Assembly (NCBI RefSeq): GCF_032854445.1
Contig: NC_088300.1
Span: 46,927,682 to 46,991,681, forward strand
Source of the DNA: Liolophura sinensis
Lineage: Eukaryota; Mollusca; Polyplacophora; Chitonida; Chitonidae
Length of the DNA: 64,000 nt
Direction of reading: 5' to 3'
Shown here: piece after piece, positions 1-10,649 of the stretch
Numbering within the stretch: position 1 is the first letter of the stretch
Layout: each line of letters begins with the position of its first letter
Made by a program: the position numbers and the translations under genes
The notes under the pieces: model-generated
The model's database searches: none
What the model was told of the DNA's origin: nothing
Seen by the model: only the letters and a program-made list of their open reading frames with translations

Positions 1-153
1 GTACACATATAAGCAATATGCTGTTATTATTTGCATTGTACCTGACAAGGCTCTGGGAACTTCTGATTATTTTTTGGAATTAACAATTTATATTCTGTTG
101 TAGAATATATGCGCCATCTGTGAATTATTTATTTATTTATTTTTTTTCTGCAG

Positions 154-337
154 GATTCAATGGATGCAACAAGTATAGAAAACCCTGTATACTCCCATTC
201 CTGACGATGAAACACAATCCATGACAAAGCTGTGATATATCAACAAAAACTATGATGACAAAAAACTTCATTTTCTAACATTATTTAATTTTGAAAAGTT
301 AATTTTTACATTTTTGTATTTATGTATTATAAATAAA
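154..337 (+). CDS. Terminal exon of an unidentified + strand gene (partial)
   Basis: A T-rich tract ending in tttttttctgcag (141-153) is a strong 3' splice site. It is followed by a short open frame, ending DATSIENPVYSHS, with a TGA at 202-204. A polyadenylation signal AATAAA lies at 332-337. This is the expected form of a last exon with a short 3' UTR. The tail contains NPVY, an NPxY motif which in many membrane receptors binds PTB adaptors or drives endocytosis, so a transmembrane protein is possible; that is inference. The rest of the gene lies left of the window. The frame assumes phase 0 at the splice site, which cannot be tested here. The gene converges on the minus-strand gene ending at 561. 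Confidence 0.42.
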
Positions 338-560
338 AGTGTTATATACAATTGACAAATTCTTGTGCAATTTTTGTAATATGAGTGAAAAATATTTAGA
401 CATTAACAGCACTGTGCTGGATATCTGAGAGGAGGAAGTGAATACATGTACGTGGAATAGATAAGAGGATTAGCATGACGATATGCTATACAAAGTCTAT
501 TCCTTTCATTAAAAACTGTTATTGGTGAAGAACAGATGCATGCAACTGGAATTGAGAGAT

Positions 561-3500
561 TCAGTAAAGTCGTCGTGGGTAAAGTCTGTCAGGAGGACTT
601 GGGGTGGATAGTGAGGGTTTGAGAGGGAGAATCTGGGTGGGAGGGAGATAGAGGGGAGATGAATTTAAGTCTGGACTATCACACATCATCCTGCTTGGCT
701 GGGAGGAGGTCTTCAGTGTTGTTGCACTGGACTGGCTATGGTCAACCATCTCTAGAATGTCCATTGTCTCATGCTGGAAGTAGCAACAGTACCATTTCAT
801 GTATTTTACAAAGTATTATACATCTCAAACATCAAATATGGTGTTTGACTACTATTATATAAAACAGCCAACTGGCAATACTTCGGCAAGAATGATACCA
901 CTTTTACAAGAAAAGCCGTGGTTTCCCTGTATGTTATCTTGCTACCAAGTTCTAGGTGGAGCATTTTCCTAACATCAACAGAGATCCAGATATAAAGCAG
1001 TGCATGAACACTGCATTGTGTAACTATAGCAGCGTACATGTAATGGTTAGTATACATTGATGATCAGATAGATTTCACAGGTACGGACTCACCTGGAGTG
1101 GATGATGATGATGAAGAGAGGCATCTGGCCACCTGTCTAACCAGTCCTTGTAATAATCCCCGTGGAACTGTGGCATGTACTCTGGGTGCTCGTTCAGTTT
1201 GGTTATAACAGCCTGACAATAAACACACAAGGTCATCCAGCATGCAAAAATGTTACATATCAATATTTAATATCACAAATTGAGTTTTTAAACAAATTAC
1301 CACATGTAGCTAGGATTTGTAGTTCTAAACAAAGAAATACTTTTTGTTACAGGAGTGATTGATTTGTATGAAATTTACTGCCACTGTCACCTTGTAGGCC
1401 AACTACAGAAGCAACCAGGTAAAGGTTCTAAGTAACATGCTCCAAGATCACTACTAATACATCTGTCAAAATGTCATGAGGATATGTTGACAGCTAGTTC
1501 ACTTCTATCAATCCACTGACTCACACCAACAAAACTACTACAACATTAGTGGCATGCCCCAGCTTATGACAAACTACACCTACTAACACACCCATGTGTC
1601 ACGTGGGTATGTTGACAGTCCACTAATACTATCCAGAGGCACAAATTACTGGCAAACTAGTGGCATGCTACTGAGGTGTTTTTAGCCTATGGTGCACTTG
1701 GCAAGGACAAATTTGATTAAAAGTATGACTATAGCTGTCTCAGACAGTTACCTGTTGTGGCCCTGTGTTTTCCCAAGCTGTATGTCCCATGGAAGAGACA
1801 GTAGCTGAGGCGAACTGGGGCCTCGATGCCCCATGAAGAAGAGAAGGGTGCAGGTGGTGACTGTGACACCCTGAGGACTGGGATGAGCGGTTAGCCATAT
1901 CCTGACTCAGGTCATTAAGCATGTCCGAGGTAACTCGTAGGGGAGGCAACCCATGTCCAGAAATATCCACATTTTGTCCTGATCGCTCTAAACCAGTGTT
2001 GTGGTGTGATCGGGATGCAATCAGCGAGTCATTGTGGGACAGTAAACTTTTAGCATCAAAGTACTGGTGAATGTCTTGTGACTCTGTGATCAGATTCATG
2101 TCTGCCTGCACACACTGAGGGTTGCAGTTGGTGGGGATGTGCAAATGAGGTTGATGGTCCGTTTCCATGTTCACTTCGGTACATTGAGGGGCCTTTAGCG
2201 CAGATGTGTCCCCTACAAGTCACAGCAAATCTTTTAAATATTCAATAAAATTAGCACAACAAGCTTTTTAAAATCATTGCACGCATTCCTCAAAGAGTTC
2301 ATAATGCTTTTCTGTCCTATGTAATAGTCCTATATACAGTAAACAGAGGGTATATTGTGATTGGAAGCTAAATGCAATGTCAGTGATACAAGCGGCCTCA
2401 GGCTTTCTGAAGGTTGTATATTTTGTTACACTCAACCAACTTGAACAGGATTGATTGGTGTTTTACGCCGTACTCAAGAATATTTCACTTATACGACGGC
2501 GGCCAGCATTATGGTGGGTGGAAACCGGGCAGAGCCCGGGGGAAACCCACGACCATCCGCAGGTTGCTGACAGACCTTCCCACGTACGGCCGGAGAGGAA
2601 GGCAGCATGAGCTGGTCTTGAACTCACAGCGACCGCATTGGTGAGAGGCTTCTGGGTCATTCCGCTGCGCTAGCGCGCTAACCGACTGAGCCACGGAGGC
2701 CCCCACTTGAACAGGAGGTTTGCCCCTCATGAGTGCAGGGTTAAATTCAAGTTCCCTTAAGCCCAATGTGAAAATTGTAACAAAATTCTAATAATAATGC
2801 CATCAATTTAATCTCTTGATTGAGAATAAACATTTCACTGAAGAATACTTAACTATATTATGGCCGTGAGTTTACAACGTAATTTACAAGCCCAAGAGTA
2901 AGTGACACATCTTCACTTGCAGAATGAACCCAATGCCTCTTCCATACTGGTGGATAGCACTTGATCTCAAGACCACTTGAATGACCTTACTAGTGCTAAA
3001 AAAAGCTTATTGCCACGAAAGACCTAGGAATCTGGAATAGTCCAAGGCCCGGATTAAAAATCCTGTGTGAGTGTGTGAGTGCTTGGGGTTTAATGTCGTA
3101 CTCAACAATTTTTCAGTCATATGACGATGAAGGAATCCTTATGGTGCATGTACGTGTAATGTGCCTCCTTGTTGCAGGACGGATTTCCACCGCTCTTTTA
3201 TTTAGTGCTGCTTCACTGAGACGACTTACCGAAGGCAAGTAAGCCACCCCGCCTGAGCCATTATACTGATACGGGTCAACCAGTCAGTGCACCATCCCCT
3301 TCATGCTGAACGCCAAGTGAGGAAGTTACAACTTCCTCTTTTAAAGTCTTAAGTGTGACTCGATCAAGGATTGATCCTGGATCTACCGGTCGCGAAGAGG
3401 ACGCTCTACCAACTGTGCTATCCGGGCAGGTAAAATTCCTGTGTAAGGAAGTGATGCTAAAATTAGCTTTACCACTCATCTGCACGCTTTCCGACTCCCA

Positions 3501-6500
3501 CGTGTATTTATTTGAGACAATTAAATTGTGTGATTCCTGTACCTGCAGTGGGATCTGCCGACAGAAGGCTCTGCATCAGAGATCTCTTGACAGTCACTGA
3601 CTTGATTGTTCCACGGAAGGGTCTTACTGTAGGTGGGGTCTGATTCTCAGAGTTAGAGCAACTGTTGGAGAAAACATAAACACATCTTATAACGACTGCA
3701 AACGAGACAAAAAGTCGCAGAAATACTGGCACACATTCCTCTGGGTTGTTTTGGGTTACTCAGAGCCTTTGATGGACTGTCACCTGCTGTCTATGTCACT
3801 TGTTCCAGAATATAATTTAATGTGACAACAGTTCCATCCAATACAGTTGCTGTGTAGAGCATAAACAATTGTCATTCTGCCAAAGTGGATTTTGACACCA
3901 TGTAACAAGCATGCGTATTTCGAAGGTCATTCATACGTGTACCAGAATGTCTTTCATATAGTTTGGAAAGGTGCCACACAGTAATAGATAATTACTTACT
4001 TCTGCTTCATTAATTTACTTAGATCATCTTGTAATTCTTGTAAGTAGCCTGTTGGAAAACAAAGCATTTATTAGTAAACATATATCATTGCAATGCCAGA
4101 TATATTAAAATAGAGTCAACATAATACTCTGAATATAAAGCCTGTTTTCAGAAAAGAAGAACAGGTGTAATTGTTAATTTCATCCAGGGTTATGGGAAAC
4201 ACAACAGCTTGCCTTAGTCAGTATCCAATCTGACATGTTCATTTGTGTACTTACTACGTTCTACAATTTTCATTGTACCTTTTTTCTGTTACATTATTTA
4301 CTGTAAATTTATAGTGCAATGAGGATTAAACTTGTAACTGCCACATTCAAATTTAATGCTTTCAATAGAAACATATCCAGGAAAACTGATATTGTCTTTT
4401 TGTCTCCATCTCACCATAACTCACCTCCTGCCCAGTGGAAAACTAAGAACAGTTTGTGGAAAACCTCATGTATCAACCTGGTACAAGTAGTAAAATTATG
4501 AAAGTGGTGATGGTGGCATTTTCTTGCAAAACTCCAAACAATTTGTTCCAGTGATTATGAATTCTTAAAGACTGAGGTGCATGATTTGTATGCATAACTT
4601 ACTTGTGCCTGGAAACCATCGTGAGGCCTTAAGGTCAGACAATAATGTCCTAGCTATTATGTCTAGAGGTGGAGACTGCGAACAAAAACAAAATAATTAA
4701 AAAGGTATATATTTTTTTTCAAATATCACCTATCAAATGTCATTTTCATTCTCTGAAAGGTTGTCTCCTTGACTTCCTGAAGAAATGAATAGTACGTGTT
4801 TTGGAATTCTTGGGGGACGTTTAGGGAAAACCACAGAACTTGGAGCTACAAGACAAACTTTCCCACGTATGACTTGTAGGCCTTCAGATATGTACACCAT
4901 ACTGATGGAAAACAAGAAATCTTTGTAATCATAACCAGTCTGAGACAGAACATCTTAGCTGATTGTTTCATTAGACATCAAATATCAAATAGATATATTG
5001 TTTTTGATTAGATCTGGTATGTGGGAAGGCCTGGCAGCAACCTGCAGATTGTCGTGGGTTCCCCTGGACTTTGCCCGGTTTCCTCCCACCATAACGTTAG
5101 CCACCATCATATAAGTGGAACACTCTTGAGAATGGCATAAAACACCAATCAATCAATAAAACTGGAATCCGCATGTCCATCACCCAACATTTCCAAGAAT
5201 AAAACAAAGAAAACTAAGAAAACTTGAAAAGAAATGACAGAATAATGTATTGCTTAGTTTACGTTCATATAGACTGTTTCATGGGCCATTGGGTGTGTGC
5301 ACTGACTGCACTACTGGTACATCCAGTTTGAATAGAGAAATGTAGCAATCAGAAGAGAATACAGTGCAGATGACATTCCATCACTTCACTATTTAAGTAC
5401 CTGAACAGGGGTAGTTATGAAAATAATTACTCGATTGTAATTAAACTTACCCGATTGAAATTAAGATTGTAATTAAGCACAAGTTTAGATTATAGGCAAG
5501 ATGTATACCACGTTTCATGGAAATAGGTTCAGTACTTTAGGAAGGGTTGCATGGACAAAATCTGAAGGGTTTGAGGGTTTATAACAAGTAAATTGATTAG
5601 ACCTTCATAATAACTGAAACACTGACCTCAGGAAATTCCTCCGTTACCGGTATTGAAACACAAGGTGTAGATTTGCAGGACACAGATGCAATGCTGAAAT
5701 AACACCAAATCTATATACAAATAGGCAACAAAAAAAATCAGTCAAGTAGGTTAATAATGTAGCAGCTTCTACAGCTCTCAAACAAGTTCCAAGAAATAAT
5801 TTTTAAAATGAGTCAAACTTACAAATTTAGACACATGTACAAGTTTAGTTGCCTAAAGCTGGCACATTGGCAATTTTGTTATGTAAACAATCCAAACTGG
5901 AAAATTTCACAAAACTAATGAATAGTTCACTGACCTGTGTGCGCTGATCCCTAGACTGGATCCTGGAGTGACAACACATCTATGCATCCCGTTATCACTT
6001 GTCACTGTCTTACCACATGCAGAGCTATAAAATTATACATTTTTCAGGTATTTTCTACATTATGACCATAATTTTGCTTTCTCTTTCATCACTTTCTAAA
6101 TTACACAAGTACATCTTACATATAAAAAAAAAAAAACAAATAAAAGTTTCTACTTTTTACTATTCCCATTCCATGTGGGAAATTTATTTATTTTATGTGA
6201 TTAGCGTTTTATGCGATACTCAAGAATATTTCACCTATACAACGGCAGAGCCCTGGGGTAACCCATGACCATATGCGAGTAGCTGGCAGGCCATTTGGGT
6301 AATTAATTTAGCACATTACGAGTATTCTCGGGCGAATCGTTACCTGACAAAGCTAGTGTTTTCTTTGTCACTCAGCAAAAACTGCTCATGGTCCTGGGTC
6401 TCATCATCAGCACAACTGTCATTCAAAATCTTCTTTATATCTTCTTGTGCTTGTTTTCTCACAGCCTCTGGTGTGACTGTTTTGATTGGACCTCGGACTA

Positions 6501-8991
6501 CAGACAAACACAGTACAGCTTGTAACAAGATCACCACTGTATTTACATGAATTGTTTACAATAGCATAAGATCTGATATACTTGACTAATTCTTAAGACT
6601 TTTTTCCACACCAGAAATGTGCATAAATTGCACTGAAAGTTGGCTTTTTTTATATGCGAAAAGGTTGAGGAAATAGAGTACTTGAATTGATAACAGTGCC
6701 CACAGGGTTCATAGAACAAGGCCTTCACTTTAAATGCTAAATACTGAACAATATACATATGTGTATCTATATACACAGCATAAAAAATGCCTAAGTTCAT
6801 TCATTTCTCATTTAGGGGGTTAGCTGCTGACATATGATGAATTTCATATGATATATGATTTCATATATGATGAATATTTGTAGTACCAGTAATGACTTTG
6901 TCATACATACCTCTGTTCACGGTAAAAGATTTTCTTCCTTTACTGAACAGCCCAAGCCGTGCCTGTTAAAAACAACTGAGAAGTTGTATGACAGATAAAA
7001 TAGTACAGTGTATTTATAAATCAGATTCTTATACACAACTCTACATGAAAACTAACAACTTTACTAAATCAAATGTGTTATGTTCCTAAGAAAATTCAAA
7101 CAAATAAATGTCTTCAGTTTATTCTAACAAATTGCAGGTTTCACTGTGAAACTTTGCCCTTTGACAAAATACACTTATCCTCAAATATACTGAAGTCAAA
7201 ATCTCAATAAACTTACAGTTAACCTATTACTTGTGACAACAGATAACGTCTGATTTTTCTGTCCCATATCTGCATCTTTCTGCAAACATGAAGAAAATTA
7301 ACATACATCATGCGGCCCTTACTGGCTAAGCCATTCAATGGTGACTGTATACACATTTGCATACATGAAATGAGCTATTACCAATGAGCCTCTCATCAAA
7401 GCAGTCATTGTTAGTTTAAGTCCAGCTTATGCTGGTTTTCTATTTGGTCATACATGGAAAAGTTTGCCATATGCGAATGGTTGTGAGTTTTTTGTGGCTT
7501 CCTCTCCCAAAATTCTGCCTGTCTTCTTATAAGTGAAATATTCTTGAGTATGGCGTAAAACACCAATTATAGGGTTTGTCAAGAGCCTGCTGGCGGATAA
7601 CAAGAATTCATGTTCTTCTTCTTTATGCAGAAAATTCATCTCTATCTTGCATACATAATTAAAAACACATTGTGTAGAGTGTAAAATATTGAACAAGTAA
7701 ATAAATAATGAAATAAATCAAAACATCTCACCATAATTATGACCTTATGAGGTGCTTTCATGTTTTGGAGAAGTTTTTCTGTTTTAGTTGCCTGAAAAGA
7801 ACCCCACATTTTTTCATTTTAAATATTCATTGTATTGGTGTCAGGGTAGCAGGGCTACAGTTCAAGAAAAACAGGTTAAACATATATTATAAAGCACTGG
7901 CTCTTTATATTATCGCTAATAAATTTACTGTGAATCTTTAACCTTTTCAAAACTAAAGCAATTTTTTCACTGGAATTAATGCACACAATTATTATGAAAA
8001 TAATGCTAAAAATGATTTGTTTGTGTTATTAAAGATACCAGCTTTACAGAACTGTCAACATTATTTCTCTAGACTCCATAGTTCTATTTCAAAATATTGG
8101 TTGCATAGGTAGTTCAAAAGATTGAAGGATTATCACTTGACCCTATAAGGATAAGAACTGCTACAGGAACGGACACAGCTCTGACTGAAATTGACTTTAG
8201 CAGTGAATGCAGAAAGGTTTTCCCCATCATTTAAAAGTACAGCGAGAGTATGTAGGCTTACAGTTCTCTCCAACAAAGGATGCCATGAAAACATCAGTCA
8301 GATGCTATCATTATTATACCTTTGATGCCATATTTGCTTTTGCTTTATTCCTCCCTGAGCATCTCCTTTTTTTCTTAAATTTCCCACTGAACTGTTTAGG
8401 GGAGTCGCTGTCACTCATGCTGCTCAAAGTACTTCCTGGCCTACATGGTTTAACACAATGGTTCACCGTTACAAGATCCAGCTTCTCGTCTTCTTGTGAT
8501 TTGAAATGGGACTGAAATACTGAAAATAATGAAGAAGCACTTATAAGTTATTTTAGCCGCTCCTAAATATTAAGAAACTTTTTCTCAAAACTCCTCAAAC
8601 ATTATGTGCTAACAAATGAGATTTGCAAAGCTGTGAAGTTGGCTTACCTAATAGTATAGCCAATGTAGTTTTATCCCATACCGGTAATCAAAATATATAA
8701 ATAAAGTTCACAATCCCAACTGGCCTACTATATTGTCATACATGTAGCATAATCTAAAATTTGAGGTACCAGTATAAAATTTATGTGAAAGACCACCGTG
8801 GTTTCCCCGACCTACTTACAATGCAGATGTCATTTTTGATTGACAACATTATAGCCTTATCACTGAACAGCAACTATTCCACTTACCTTTCAAAATAGAA
8901 TCCCTGATAGCCTTTTTTTGCTCATATTCTGATAAATCCATGTACCAGCTGTTCCAACGATTCTTTTAATAATCTATCTTATTTGGTAGAT
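561..8991 (-). CDS. Unrecognised 591-residue Ser/Lys-rich protein, 14 coding exons, complete
   Basis: Coding exons in transcript order: 8941-8887 (ATG at 8941, 5' UTR from the acceptor at 8991), 8519-8320, 7791-7732, 7279-7217, 6962-6911, 6497-6344, 6024-5935, 5693-5627, 4675-4603, 4048-4000, 3661-3543, 2212-1752, 1212-1093, 773-561 (stop TGA). Every junction has GT..AG ends and compatible phase; the coding sum is 1776 nt (591 residues plus stop). The protein begins MDLSEYEQKKAIRDSILK. It has a basic patch (GKFKKKRRCSGRNKAKA), a conserved-looking block (RTLLSDLKASRWFPG, then LQELQDDLSKLMKQ, probably a short helix), a long low-complexity Ser/His/Gln middle, and an acidic/aromatic block ending FHGDYYKDWLDRWPD. 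No signal peptide, membrane segment or catalytic motif is evident. I do not recognise the family. A nuclear or centrosomal scaffold would fit the composition, but this is only a guess. Confidence 0.8.
2451..2704 (-). mobile_element. Full-length tRNA-derived SINE, family A
   Basis: Read on the minus strand it opens with a tRNA-like head, ggcctccgtggctcagtcgg (A box), and gtgagttcaagacc (B-box-like). It runs through ggcagagcccgg-type body blocks and ends in tattcttgagtacggcgtaa then aacaccaatcaatc. The perfect 12-bp target duplication ACTTGAACAGGA is at 2439-2450 and 2705-2716. It lies in an intron of the unrecognised gene. Confidence 0.93.
3068..3430 (-). mobile_element. Full-length SINE, family B
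   Basis: Complement of the element at 15558-15926, from its ACTC-rich tail (left) to the ccgggc head (right). An imperfect target duplication, aaaatcctgtgt and aaaattcctgtgt, flanks it near 3057 and 3432. Intron of the unrecognised gene. Confidence 0.88.
5019..5160 (+). mobile_element. SINE family A copy, 5'-truncated
   Basis: Starts at tatgtgggaaggcc and runs through cagcaacctgcagattgtcg to the tail caccaatcaatcaat. Intron of the unrecognised gene. Confidence 0.85.
6197..6290 (-). mobile_element. SINE family A copy, internally deleted
   Basis: Tail complement (agcgttttatgcgatactca) is followed directly by cagagccctggggtaaccc; the ccagcattatggtgg block in between is missing. Confidence 0.75.
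7384..7568 (+). mobile_element. SINE family A copy, diverged, head truncated
   Basis: Blocks caatgagcctctcatcaaag, gtttaagtccagcttatgct and the tail attcttgagtatggcgtaaa are in family order. The A-box head is lost. Confidence 0.75.
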
Positions 8992-9175
8992 CTGAAAAGT
9001 GAAACCCAATTCAAAATATAAATACAAATAAAGTTAATTACATCAGTGAGGTCTGAGTGTCAAATTTATGCAATTACACATGTACCTATATATTTATAAC
9101 AGTGTTGCCTCTTGTCCTGCCAATAATCTATCTAACTTGGTAGATCTGAAAAGTGAAACCTAATTCAAAATACCT
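8966..9175 (-). repeat. Local duplication around the 5' UTR splice acceptor of the unrecognised gene
   Basis: About 50 bp at 8969-9018 recurs at 9122-9173 with few changes. Read on the minus strand, both copies contain a pyrimidine tract and acceptor (ttcacttttcag) followed by atctacca. The copy nearer the start codon is the acceptor assumed for the first coding exon. The second may be a decoy or an alternative acceptor. Confidence 0.6.
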
Positions 9176-10649
9176 GTTGTCTTAAGTTATGACAGTTGAG
9201 ATATTATATTTGTGGCATTAATAAAGTCTCTGGTACTACTTAGTAATTATAGTTCCCTACTTACATGCAATATAATCCAGACTGAAGCAACAAACTTTTA
9301 AATGTTTAGCACTAAATCAGGCATTTAGAGGTACTGTAACCATACATGTAAAATCTGGAAAGAGCATGCTCTTTTCAGGTAAAATTAGACAAGATCAATT
9401 TGCACTAGCAGTATAATCTCGCAATTTGGTTTACGAGAAAAGTTACATTAAAATGGTATAAGAAGTTTGAGAAAATGGATCTTGCATTGGCCACCTTTCT
9501 GAATGGCTCATGTTAAAAGATATAATGTAAAATTCGACCGTCATTGAGCTGCTTGTGGCAGCTAAAAATATGACATTCGTTGGCACTAGCGGGGTAGCAG
9601 CAGTGTAGTAGTCTCAGTACAGTGAGTACATTTGCTCAAGGCAGCTAGCATAGACTCATACTTGCGTACTACTACTAGCGTACATACGACAACGTACTCG
9701 TGGTAGAGCCAATGTAAGCTGTAAGAGTGCGTCATTTACTCACTAGGCATGCTAGGCCGCGATTTACACACTGGTACTGTAGTTAATATTTATAACGATA
9801 ATACCGCAATGTTAATACTAGTCTTTCTATACCTACACTCAGATCAATATCCAATTTTTTTGACACGTACATTCGTATCTGGCGCCGGCTGTCTGCTAAC
9901 ATATATAGGTCACCTATTACACGACACAGCTTCGTATAAAGCATGTGACATACACACATTTAATAACAAACTTGACAAAGTCTTGATTGGAAGAAATAGT
10001 TGTGTTTGTGTGCAGGTGGTTTAGATGTGGCTTTCCATGTTTCGACAAAACGTAACAAAGGATTGTGTTTTTACGCAAATGCGGTTGACCTGTAAGTCGT
10101 CGCCATAGTGATGTGCGAAAAGGCAGCGGTTGATAAAATTTTGGTCACAGTGATCAGAAGGAATTTGAGAAACCAGCTTTGGCGAATCAACATTTTGACT
10201 AGGTTTTTTGTACATCTCCCTAGCTAGGTAACTGTCTTTTCATTTTCCTGATAATTTGGGATATTGTTATGCTTCACTTTTCTGTCACCTTTAGCCTTGT
10301 TTTATGTTTAGGACATTAGGCCTATCTCTTAGGACACCTGTTGTTCTTGTATGGTAGATATAAGTCTGGGTTGAATTCCAAGTTATTGCCGTTCGGCAGA
10401 GGTCTTCAGCCTTCACTGAAATTGATTGAATCTTTAGCATTTGTAAATTTCTTCCATTAAGATCGTTGCCGTTTGTAACAATTCATCTGTGTGCTGTCAG
10501 TGTGCTATTTTAAAATTCTGACATTCACCGTAATACTGAGTGATACGATGAATGTCAGAATTTTAAAGTAGCACTCTGATTTCATCTAGATGGACTACCG
10601 TTTGTAACACAGTGATTTTCAACGGCTTGTCTGTTTTGTGTTTTGACAG
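9019..10649. promoter_or_regulatory. Intergenic, probably bidirectional promoter region
   Basis: This stretch separates the start of the minus-strand gene from the first coding exon of RSPH14. Around 9530-9760 CpG and G/C content rise above the AT-rich surroundings, as is usual near animal promoters. RSPH14 coding exon 1 opens with a splice acceptor at 10649, so an untranslated exon must lie upstream in this region; I could not place it. Positions 9031-9110 are a dispersed repeat also present at 11231-11305. An inverted repeat lies at 10503-10573. No open frame here looks like a conserved protein. Confidence 0.4.
10503..10573. repeat. Near-perfect inverted repeat (25-bp arms)
   Basis: Arms 10503-10527 and 10549-10573 are reverse complements with one mismatch, around a loop of about 21 bases. 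A related, weaker hairpin lies at 10815-10860. Both are followed by a shared tggactacc-tttgt motif (about 10592 and 10884). They look like two copies of a small palindromic mobile element flanking RSPH14 coding exon 1. Confidence 0.6.

Noticed and set aside
2650-2703. tRNA-like sequence with A and B boxes
   Set aside because: It is the head of a SINE with target-site duplications, not a tRNA gene; the cloverleaf and anticodon arm are not maintained.
2414-2766. Open frames on both strands at 2414-2766, and similar ones at 3276-3600, 15675-15878, 25479-25761 and 53070-53276
   Set aside because: They lie across SINE copies and read the SINE body, not a protein gene.
4733-4915. A 60-codon minus-strand frame preceded by an acceptor, inside the unrecognised gene
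   Set aside because: Joined in phase to the preceding exon it hits a stop at once, whereas the exon at 4675 joins directly and in frame. It may be intronic chance or a rare alternative exon.
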